A stretch of 64,000 bases of DNA from Prinsepia uniflora (lineage: Eukaryota > Streptophyta > Magnoliopsida > Rosales > Rosaceae). Positions 24,281-34,779 of the stretch are shown here, piece after piece. The DNA lies in the NCBI GenBank assembly GCA_032719365.1, contig CM064873.1:3072501-3136500 (forward strand), given 5' to 3'. The notes beneath the pieces were generated by a model that was not told where the DNA came from, ran no database searches, and saw only the letters and a list, made by a program, of their open reading frames with translations. Every line of letters begins with the position of its first letter. The stretch's first letter is position 1. The translations under genes and the position numbers were made by a program.

Positions 24281-27200
24281 ATGCTGCAATGGATGGGAGG
24301 ATCGAGGCGCAAACTGATAACTGTAAGTGCGATTGGAAGTTACACATATGATATGAAGTTATGAGCCGTTTGTGAGTCCATTAGCTTTCAACTATATCAG
24401 CCGTGCAACTTAATAATCCTTTATATGTCAACTGTGTTGTAACCTTTAAATTCGTTGTTTCCTTTAAATTCGTTGTTTCAATCAATAATTCAGATGTATT
24501 TAGATTCAGTAATTTTTCATGTTTAGCGACTAATTATTCATCAATTCTTAGCATGTCCTGGGTTTAAAACCATGATGTTGAAAGCTTAATCTGATATATA
24601 ATTTTTTGTTTGATGCATGATACGTCTTGATTGCACTGGGTAAACTTCAGTCGAGGAAGTCTACACATCAAAGGTACGAAAGAGTTTTCTTTATCAAATA
24701 AAATCTTCATATCACGTGGTTAAGGGTTTTTCATATGTATATTGGAAGGTAAATAAATGGCTGCTAGGTGGCACATTTTGATATTGAACGGTATTTTACA
24801 TTTTTGGTGAAATTTAAATTGCTTCCACCTAAGCCGAAGAATAGTGTTGTGAACCTTTTGGTTAAGAGTTTAAGTTGATATGCCGTTGCATGAAGCAGGT
24901 CTGCATGTAGCAACATATTGATATTTTCTGACTCTTCTTTAATTGTCAAGGCAAAAGCAATACTTTGAACAAAGAAGACGACAACTCCAGCGTCAGGGGA
25001 AAACAACTGGGTTAGAGAGTTATGCAGATGGAATAAACATATCTGGGCAACATCACAAAGAAAATAGATCGTTGGATATTCTCAGTTTGCTCGACTTGTC
25101 AACAACTGCCCAAGAACACAAATCTACTTTCCCCAAACGTAAGTTTCTAGTCTCTGAAATATTTAGAAACTCCCTAGCAGTAATTTTCATTTTTTCCCGT
25201 TACAGTTATTGATAATTGAAAACAAGCTATGATGCAAATTTTAATGCTTCATCACTTAAGTGCTCATCAGATAAGTCTATAAAATAGGTTTTATTATTTC
25301 TTGGTGAGATACAATAAGACTTGTCAGAACTCAGAAGTTCGAATGAAATGAATTAGTCTTGATATTTAGTTGTGGAGTGACTAATAAGTTCTGGATTTTC
25401 AGCGGAACTTTGCTCTTTTGAGTATGTCGATCAGACAATGCTTTTCCATTTGTATTGTGTTTTCTGTATTTCTGGTTCTCCCGTTTTCATTGATGTAGTT
25501 TTCTGTAATGTTTCTTCCAAGGGATTCTATTAATTAAACACATCTTTGTTATCTTACCCTCTTTTTATTACTTTTACAACCATGCAAGGAAGTGATGACC
25601 GAGAAGTCAATGCTTCAAGAGGGAAGTGTAATATCACGAAGGATCCACCAACAGAGCCTTCAAAGATGCATGCTTGTCACAACTCTGTTGAATTTAACAA
25701 AGCAAGTATGCCTTCTACTTTATTTCTTAACTTTTTGGGCCTCTTCTTTCTCACCCAATTTTTTTTCATCAGATTCAATCTCTGCGTGCTTAGTAAGTGG
25801 AATGAATTATTTTTATGTACTGATACAGGAGATAAATCAGGCTTCCAAGTGGAGATTGCTTTTCCAAAAAAGTGAGTGACCTGTGTATGTGTACTTTTGT
25901 GGCATATCATCACTCATATTCAACTCATTCCAAAGCCTTATTTTTACCTGTAACTGACTAAATGAATGCAAGCTACTTTGATCAAAATGATTTTATATAA
26001 CTAGTCAGTTGACTTCGCACCAATTGACTATGGGTTGTTTGCTGTTAAATTTGTAGTAATTTTCAAAATTGTGTGCATAGGTGCTTCTATCCGTGATATT
26101 TTTACTAAAGTGCATCTTGTCTTGTGGAGAATTGATAATTTTTTGGGACCTCAGGGTTGCGCTTGTTGCTCCTGATATTCATAACAAGTGTTTCAACGAA
26201 GTCAAATCTAAACCTGATAACCGGAGAACAGGTACCGAGGAACGTAAGTACAAAAGTATCCAATACAGTCTTTTGTTATATCTTTCCTTACAGATTTAGC
26301 TTGCTAAAACAGTTTATGGTTGCAGTAGAACTATGGTGTTTTGAAAGCAACTTCCTTCTTTGTCATTATATAGACCTCTGAATAGAAACCTCCTTTATAA
26401 AAACTTGTTCCCTTCTGTTTCAGAGTATTCTGTACTTGATTTTCTTGGCGATGATGGGTTGAATGATCATGTGAAAGGAAGTCCAGTTCACGAAGCTCAT
26501 GTTGCATTTTCAGTTGAAGGTAGAACCTGTTCATTCTATCATTCACCAATATTTCATATTTCTTACTCTTCTATACAGCACAAATGGATCCACCATAGTG
26601 TTTCTCCAAGTGTTGGGATTTTATTTCTAATTTCAAAGTTTTCGGGTGCTCTTTGTAACTTATGAGTATAGCTCAATTCAAATTTTAAATGGAAGTGCTG
26701 CTTCATAGCGTACCGTCCATGTCTCTTGAAGTAAGAAAGATAACTGATAAAGTAGAAGATGGAGCAGCTCTTAATTAGTTCACTAAATTAGCAACGCTTG
26801 CGGACAAAAAATAGGCGGCTGTTTTATGTTCTAATGTTAGCTTTACATGCTATGCCTTGTCAGGCGTTACTCTTATTATAAACATTCTAGTACTTCTTTA
26901 CTTGACATTTAAGAAAAAAAGATACTTTTAAATTGGTTGTCAGACCTTTGACCTGATGCAGTTTCTAACAACTTTCTAAAGAAGCTTTTGGGACCATGAA
27001 ACATAGCATCTACAAATTTTCTTAGTTTCTAATTTTTTCTGGAATTGATACGTATCTTCACTTCCAATTCTCACTTTTCAGGTTTGGGTAAAATGGGAAT
27101 GGAAACACCATTCCATTCACCAAAACATACAGGAAGGTAACTCTTCTTGAACGTTCTAATTACTAAATCAGAACCCTCGAAAGCTTTTACTTAAGTTACC

Positions 27201-30200
27201 AGCAGATATGTTATAGCCATGCTGATACTTTTTTTGTCAAATCAGGACTCTAAATTTTTTAAGGTTCTAACTGAATCTGCACAATGTTGTAACTTTGTGT
27301 GATTATAGAACGTTCCTCTATGATTGCTCCTTGCCCTTGAATGCTGCAAGGGAACTAAAATCATTCAAGAATGTTAAGCATCTGGAAGACTTTGAAATTG
27401 AAACGGTGAGAGGCATCCGTGACTGAATTCTCATTTTGTTATTTCAAACTTGTCCATGAACTGTAGTTCATGGGGACTTATTTGTGCAGCCATTATTATT
27501 TTCCCGCGTGATATATTGACCCTTCTTAAGATTTCATCTTGAAAGAGCTAAGCATCCTTCTTATGTTTTCGGGGATAAATTAGTATCTTCTAGGAATATG
27601 CCGTTTTGGAATGTCTCATTTGGTAACTATGGACATCAGTGTATTGTTTCTTTTTCCTACATGTGAATGAAGAATAAACAGTCACTGATTTGATGCATCT
27701 AAGTACTAACATTCCTCGAGCCTAGAATCCCTGGACTCTTTTTGATTATGGATTAACACCCATACAAAATAATAAATTATTTAATATGTGATGTACCTTC
27801 ACCCTCTTGATTAAGTTTTTAAGTTGCCTAAAATGGTGCAATGCAGTTTTTACTGTCGTCAGTTGGGGGTGGGAGGTGGGTTAAGACTCTACTATTATAA
27901 ATGGTTAGGTGTGGAGAAGTCTGGGGATATGAAGAGCATCTTTACAAGGTTTCTTACAAAGGGGCAAAGGCTGTACTAAAGACAGGGTTAGGCGGCCAAA
28001 AATGATTTTTCAAAAATGTAATTGTGAAATTTTCATATATTCCCCAAGATATAGGATCTTTTGGTATATAGAATGGTTTGTGCTGCTTCGATGTATTTGA
28101 TTATAACTTGGGAATAGTATAATCTAGATGAAAATTTTATTCTCAGTATGAGTACCTGTTTAGGTATCTTCTGTTTTAACTAAATCTGTTGCAGACTGTA
28201 AAAATGCAAGGCTTAAAATTGTTATGTTATCTGTGACTGAGAGTTTAGAGGCTGATTAAAAGGGTGCTATATGCAGGATACAATGATGCAAGATATTAAT
28301 ATCCCCTTTCACAGCAGTGCCTTAGAGTTCTCTACTGATTCCATGGATTCATTCTGTAATTCAAGGCAAAAACTATCAAGAACTGATGGCCAGTGTAGTA
28401 AATTAGATAGCCGTTATGGAAGCAGAACAATCTTTGACAATGCTGAAAGTTGCAGAAAAGATAAATGGGATGGTATATACTTCTTCCCATAGTTTTACTA
28501 TGATCTTTATTACAGTTCTTATGACACATTGCAACAGAATGTGATTTGTTAGCTTATTTGCTGCATTATGACTTGTTCCCAATCAATTATATGTTGCATG
28601 TAATGGTCTATTGTAGGTCGTTAGATTCAAAGTACATGGAGTACTGGTGAATGTTTGCCTTGGAAAGATGAACTTTGATCTTTCAATGAGTCATGGGAAT
28701 AGTTTATGCATATATTACCTTCCAACATGATATGAAATTTACTAGTAGTGCTCTCTGTGATATGCTTTTCTACTTTGGATCAAGGGAATGGAAGTGAAAT
28801 CAGTTATTTGTCAGGTTTTTGCTAACTAGATAAGTTTTTTTTTTTAATTAACTCTATTTATGCTGATACGATTAGAGGGATAAAATTTCGGTATGACATG
28901 ACTTGTCAAAATTTCTACCAGGCAGATCTTGTTTCCCAAATGAACACTCTTTTAATGAATGGGAGCATGATTTATCATGGAACAACTGGTCAAGTGAAAT
29001 GAACCGTGATCCTGTTGATAATTTGATGCATGGAAAGTACAAGATGTCAGATTTCACTTTGGAAGGACCCTTTTCACCGTTGAGGTGTTTAATTCATCTG
29101 TACTATTTTTATTTTACTGCTTCGTGAAATTATACTATATCTTCTTCATAGAATTGTGGCCTCTCTACAGGTCTGCTACATCCATAACAGACGACATCTT
29201 AGGTGCTCTGTCTCAAACTCTCAATTGACCAATGCCCCCTGCAGAATTCTATAAATACTAGAACTTTTTCATCCTGCATTTTTTTTAATCGGTCATCTGC
29301 ATTGCATAGTAGGATTAACTTGTTTGTTGTGACCATGTCTTAGACTTTCGTGAGGGTCGACATGGAAATGCCGTGCTAAATCTTTAATATATTAGTTTTA
29401 TACAGAATGGAGTTGTTTTCTTTCATCTGTCGATGGTTGTCTTATGCTTTGCTCACTTCTCTCTTATCAGAGATACCTTCATATTCCAAGCACAAAATAT
29501 CAGAAAATGATCGTGATTATATGGCTTCTAACAGAGCAAGGTATGCCTATTGACCATTGAGTGAGCTCAGTCTCTATCAGCAATGTAAACAAACTCATGA
29601 ATTGTGTGTTGTGATGGTAGACAGATATCGTGCAGTAGGAAGGAATTTTGATACTGGAGGTCTGACCTGCCAACCAGATTGGTCTTGCTTCATGAGTGAA
29701 AATGAAAGGGACGATTTGAGCTTGTTGAGGTAATTGGTGGCTTTCTTTTGTTTCACATCGATTTCTTTCCGCCATCTTACTCTGACTATGTCCATGTGTT
29801 TCATTACCCTGTCTTTTTGCAGCGAAGAATCATGCTCATCAAGTGCAGGTATATTTATTAATTGAAAATTTTAAAAATGAATTTCAGCATTAAGTTATTG
29901 CCAGTATGCTTCTATTTCTTCGTAAACTAAAAATTGTTCTTTTCCAACCGTTAATGTCAGTGAGGGACAATGTGATTCATAATTCACTGACAAAGAGCAA
30001 GAGAAGACATGACAATGCATGTGCTGGATGGGAATATCATGCGAAAATAGCTTGTACAGAAAGGACACAAGACAGAAGCAAGCATGTTCAACCGGAGAGT
30101 ATAGCAAATGGGTCAGGAAAATTCACAAAGATGTCAAATTCGTCAACTCCAAATGCAGCACACTACTCAACCTCTCCTCTTCAGGAGAAGCATATCCCAA

Positions 30201-31201
30201 ACAACAACTGGTTTTCTGAGGAACAATATATGTCGGCTAATCTAAATTCGGGTTGCAGTTCTTTCCTTCAAAACTCAGAAACAAAGTGTCCATCTACAGG
30301 CTCTAAGGTTTTGTTTGGAGAACCTTTCGGTGGAAGGCCTGTGTCAGAATTAAATGCTGATGCTAGATCTCCTTTTAAACCCTCTGAACCTGTTGCAAGT
30401 TCACCTCCTGGCAGTTTTATTTCTGAGAAATTTGAATTTCAAGATTCTCCTGGAACTCCCAAGGTTGGGTTTGGACCAGCAAAACCAGAGCTTCGATATT
30501 CTGCTGGAAGGACACCATCTCCAGATTTATCAGCGCAGGAAAGTGTCAGTAAATGTGCAGGAGGAAAAGCAAAATCCCAGCTGAGTGATAAATCTAAGGA
30601 GGGCGAAGAGCATTGTCTGTTGAACAACGGTTGGTTCACAGAAGACAATGATGCAGTAGGTGATATAACTTCGAAGAACGAGAACAGTGAATGGAAGGAA
30701 GCAAAAGAGTCAGCTCTAGAATTGAAGGCAAGTGTGGCATCAACCTATTTGCTTGACCATGCAGACAAGACATCAAAAGAGTACGTCATAGAAACATGGA
30801 AATATTTGTCTCCCTAACTCCTAAGTCTGAAAACCTATCATATATTCATACGAAGAGGTTTTCATTTGCTGCCAGAGATCACCATGGTTATGAAATCCCT
30901 CTTCCATGTCAAAACCGGAACAAAGGTTGGCATTTTTCTTCTTAATATATTGTAGTGTGTCACAAATGTTGGTATAGTTTTTCACTCTTTGCACAGACTA
31001 ATGTGATGGAATGCTTGATTCAACTTTTGAGACAGAAATGGAAGGTGTCGATTCTCAGGAAAGAAAGAAAGAAAGTGAGCTAATGACTGAGTTTGTCGAC
31101 ACATCTTGTCAGGTGATGATGCTTCAGAGCTATGTGCAGTTTCTTTGTGTGCAGAAGGTATGAAGGAGGCAGCTTCACACAATGGCATAAAGAAGATGTA
31201 A
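24281..31201 (+). CDS. Uncharacterised plant protein, about 19 coding exons
   Basis: I do not recognise a named family. Coding exons that keep one frame: 24281-24322, 24651-24673, 24951-25138, 25589-25705, 25829-25871, 26155-26243, 26424-26519, 27082-27136, 27309-27405, 28277-28472, 28922-29084, 29171-29202, 29471-29540, 29625-29729, 29823-29848, 29961-30780, 30858-30925, then probably 31036-31044 and 31113-31201, giving about 775 residues. The start is ATG at 24281 (a second ATG at 24293) in an exon opening at 24266; a 5' UTR exon probably ends at 23824. The N terminus is very basic and glutamine-rich (RQKQYFEQRRRQ). The rest is hydrophilic and Ser/Asn-rich, with no membrane segment or catalytic motif. 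NNNWFSEEQ (about residue 528) and NNGWFTEDN (about 668) form an internal repeat. The 3' end is uncertain: without splicing at 30780 translation stops at 30815-30817. Convergent with the response regulator gene. Confidence 0.7.
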
Positions 31202-31451
31202 CCCTTTTGTCCCAAAAAGGTAAATTTGTTAATACTTAAATTTAAACCTAGTGTTTGTGAGAGCAATCAAATGAAACTAAGATCCATGAAATTAACTGTT
31301 ACAATGTGAATCTACACATATGATTGATCAAACAGGTTTGAAGTATATGTTGATAGGTATTTCTGATAGCCTTATAGAATGCTTTTTCTTGTATAATTTC
31401 TTCCCTTTATAAGGCGGAGATCATCTTCCCATGCAAACCATCCCTTCATCG
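31202..31451. other. Convergent 3' intergenic spacer
   Basis: A 250-base gap between the stop of the plus-strand gene and the stop of the minus-strand response regulator. It should hold both 3' UTRs. No ORF with support is present. Confidence 0.6.
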
Positions 31452-32575
31452 CTAGGGTTTCCTCAGTTGTCCTGGACTGGACAAGTACGTGGAGACCCTC
31501 GTGGGACCGGGGAGGGAGTGGAACTCCAGTAAATGACATCTCAGTTTTTTAACATCTGATTGCTGAAGAGGCTTCAGCAAGAACTCCTTAGCCCCTTCCT
31601 CAAGGCACCTTTTCAGGTCAAAAAAATTTGTAGTTCAATAAACTGCAACATTTCCTTAAACTTTGAAAAAACAAAGAAAAAGTAAATTACTTTTCAATTC
31701 TAGTAGGATTGTCCTCGGATGATACAACAACTACCGGTATCTCCTTTGTGGTTGGTGATTCCTGTTCAAAGGGAGAATGGCTGGGTTAGTTGAATTTAAT
31801 CATGGCCAGTTTTGCAAATTATCTGTGACAATAAAATTACATAATTACCTTAATTTTTTTGAGAAGTTCATAGCCTGTCATTCCTGGCATACTGTAATCA
31901 GTGATGATCATGTTTACCTTCGAAACCTGCAAAGAAATGTACATTGATTGAGTGTCAGAATAAGCAGTGACATTTTTTCGAAAAAATTAAGGCAGGGATT
32001 GAAGAACTAAACCACTCACGGTGCTGCTGATGTTTTGTTGCCCATCTGCAAGCCCTAACAGCTCCAATGCTCCAAGTGCATTTTCTGCTGTAGTCACTGC
32101 CCATATTCAAAAACAACCCAAAATTATTTTCGAAAATTAGTCATCATGCAGTTGTCCAAATATTATTAACTATTTTTATTTTTGGAACGGCTATCTTGAA
32201 GTGCTAATTACAAATTATATAGAAATTAAAAAATCACGAGCGTGCTACTGTACTAATTTGGTGGTGCTAAAGCCTATAAAAAGCTATGATGGCTTATGAA
32301 ACATTAACAAAAGCTCGAACTTGTCAGCAGAAATTTGGGAGGGAAAAAAGTAAAGAAAACGACGACATGGGTTCGGCCAGAAGTGTTCGTTTCTTTGCAC
32401 ACTTAAGTTGGATTATAATTCGAACGAATTAGAGTAATTTAAATTATCGTTGGTAGAATAGTAAAGAACCTTTGCATGCAGAGTTGGTGAGCAACCTTTG
32501 AATGATTATGCGGTCGACAAAACTATCATCAACAGCCAAAACATGTGGCTTTTCATCGCTAAAATCCGACCCCAT
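31452..32575 (-). CDS. A-type response regulator, ARR16/ARR17-like
   Basis: Five exons on the minus strand: 32470-32575, 32020-32096, 31849-31926, 31691-31761 and 31452-31608, all with GT-AG borders, give 162 residues from ATG at 32575 to TAG at 31452. The protein is a single receiver domain with a short tail and no DNA-binding region, which defines A-type regulators, the fast cytokinin-response repressors of two-component signalling. Visible landmarks: acidic pair D16-D17 (VLAVDDS), phospho-acceptor D71 ([12 protein letters not shown]), S101-S102 and K123 (LLKP). KVTTAENA and the GLADGQQN loop point to the ARR16/ARR17 group from remembered family sequences. Deviations: SMPG where CMPG is usual, and Gly44 where Arg is usual. 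The tail after residue 140 ([13 protein letters not shown]) is longer than in typical members. No frameshift or stop is seen. Confidence 0.9.
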
Positions 32576-34446
32576 TGATGACCCTACACAAGGACAAGTA
32601 GAAGAAAAAAGAAAAAAAAAGAATATATATTTTTATATGATACGATATTGAGATATTATACCAGGAACATTCTAATAATGATCCTTTCTTTCTTTCTTTC
32701 TAATATTTTGTTTGATATGCTGCTAATTCTGATCTCATTAAGATCACTCCTTAGGGATTGATCACAATCCGCTCCAGCTCATCAAGATTTTTTTTAACGT
32801 TTTCAGATAACAACCTTATTCTCGTCGCCCACAAAAATCAAGAATATATGTTGGATAGTGGTAATTATGGTAACTGATTAGCATCAAGATTTGGTTTGTT
32901 TAATTAGATACTAAAAAATTAATTAAGGGTTTATTTGTCCTTGATTAACATGACTAGGAACGACTCTGAACTCCGTTAAGAAATAGTTCTTCATGCGGTT
33001 CATAAGTAATAGCCAATAGCTGTCCTAGGAGGCTAGGATTATGACAACCCGATCCCAAGAATTAAAAATGAGGTGGGCTAAGTTATAATTATGATATTTT
33101 TTTAATCAAATTTTGATAATATTAAGTGAATTTCATTGATTAAAAAAATACATGTAAAAAAACATATTTTATACAAAGAAATAACAGATAATCATGTAAT
33201 TAAAATACAATAAACATTCATTTCACGTGGATAAGACATTATATAATTTCCAAAAACATCACTATCTCCCTTATTTAAGTGTAAAATAATTTAATAAGTA
33301 GATTATATAAGCTAATATTACATAAAATTTTACGTAAGGTCATCAATTCGAATAAATAGATTATATAATGTATAATTATATCATAATTGATACGTAATGG
33401 TCGTCTAAGAATCTTTTTAGTTTTCAAAATATTTGAGTTGAATATATATATATATCTCTATCATATGGAAAACAAATCACACATTTATATAAAACATTAC
33501 GTAATGTTTTTTTTGTTTGCCACAATTAAACGGAGGTTGCCGAGCTTATAACACTTCGATATTTAGTGAAAAATTCATGTGCTATCGAGATTAATTTCTT
33601 ATTCGTATAAGAGTATAATGAAATAATCGAGTATATTTAAAATTTATAATTTAAAGTAAGGACAACTTGTATTGGGCGAACTCAAATCCGTCAACCTCAA
33701 TCTCGATTAAGTGGATTACTATTAAGAATCCGGTCCAATTGTATAACTTTACAATGAGGCATCTCATGTCCCACTCGCATAAAAAAAAATGAAATATCTA
33801 TCTAATATCATTGTATATTAAGTTAATTTAAAAAGAAGAGTATATTCATTGTTGCACAAAAATAATTTTAATATTTTTTGATCCCATGTTAATCTATCTG
33901 AGCCACTTTTCCATTTTATTTTTTCATTTAATTATAAAAAATAAAAATAAATTATTAGTTCATCATTCTCAATTTTTACTTTTATTTATATTTTTTTAAT
34001 TAATTTATTTTATGGAGAAATTTTTAAAACAATTAAAAACAATATTATCTTATTTGGCTCTTTTTATGCTATGTGCTCTTTAGTGTTTGGACTTTTTTTA
34101 TATTATATATATAATAAATATCATATATATATATTATATAATTATAATTGAATTTTTTTCTATGAATTCAATAATGAAGTTTGTATTGTCTGGCGTTCAA
34201 CAGTAGAGTATAAAAAATTTCTGGGAGGGGTGAGGTGGTGGTGGTAAAGTGTACAATTTTGGGTTTAGGGTCTAATTATTGGATTTTGGGCACAAAATTA
34301 AAAAATTAAACCCTGAATCATAATTAATTAACTAAATTATTTAATATTTGATGATATATTTTTTTTTAATTTAAAGTTTAAAAGTATGTTTGAAGAATTT
34401 TTGCTTTTATTTATATTGCTTTAAGTTGAATTAGATACTCATATTG
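32576..34446. other. Upstream region of the response regulator; AT-rich, no gene
   Basis: This interval should hold the minus-strand promoter. It has a TTTCTTTC microsatellite (about 32687-32700), long AT runs and TATA-like words in both directions, so no single TATA box can be chosen. ATGACAACCCGATCCC near 33041 resembles an LTR start but nothing around it supports an element. No coding region is seen. Confidence 0.5.
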
Positions 34447-34451
34447 CTTCT

Positions 34452-34779
34452 TGTTGATGCCAAAAATGGCACCAACGAGACCGAGAAGACTACGCATAAA
34501 TATTAAGACACCGATACGTACGTGGTTCACCCGAATCAGGCTACGTCCACGGGACAAACTTTCCGAGATAGTATTATTGATAATAGTAGAGTTTACATAT
34601 TTGTGGCCTTGAGCCATTAAGGGAGATGTGGAGAGGATGTCTCCAAATAATGTGGTGGAGTTGTATGAGATCCCTTTACAAATGAGGGGATGCCCTCCTT
34701 AAATAGGCAAAGACTAGGGTTTCCATTGCATTATGGGCTTCATATTGGACTTAGACCCGGCCCAAGTGCGGGGTGAAAT
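34452..34779 (+). mobile_element. Left piece of an older LTR element, cut by element A
   Basis: It starts TGTTGATGCCAAAAATGGCACC, preceded by CTTCT (34447-34451). It contains the sequence ACGTGGTTCACCCGAATCAGGC followed by CTACGTCCACGGG, a pairing I associate with plant LTRs. It is interrupted at 34780 by element A and resumes at 55261, where CCCGCACG completes the inverted word GTGCGGGGTGAAATCCCGCAC. Its own second LTR was not found. Confidence 0.55.

Noticed and set aside
31011..31036. Nonsense or frameshift lesions proving the many-exon gene is a pseudogene
   Set aside because: The apparent stop just after the CACAG acceptor can be avoided by the acceptor at 31035, and the shift near 31112 by a 68-base intron. 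Decay is not shown.
31395..31521. Plus-strand open frames that look coding near 31400-31520
   Set aside because: They are the antisense of the last exon of the response regulator, whose minus-strand frame continues the receiver domain to a TAG at 31452.
33041..33070. LTR start at TGACAACCCGATCCC
   Set aside because: No LTR landmark, second end or target duplication follows.
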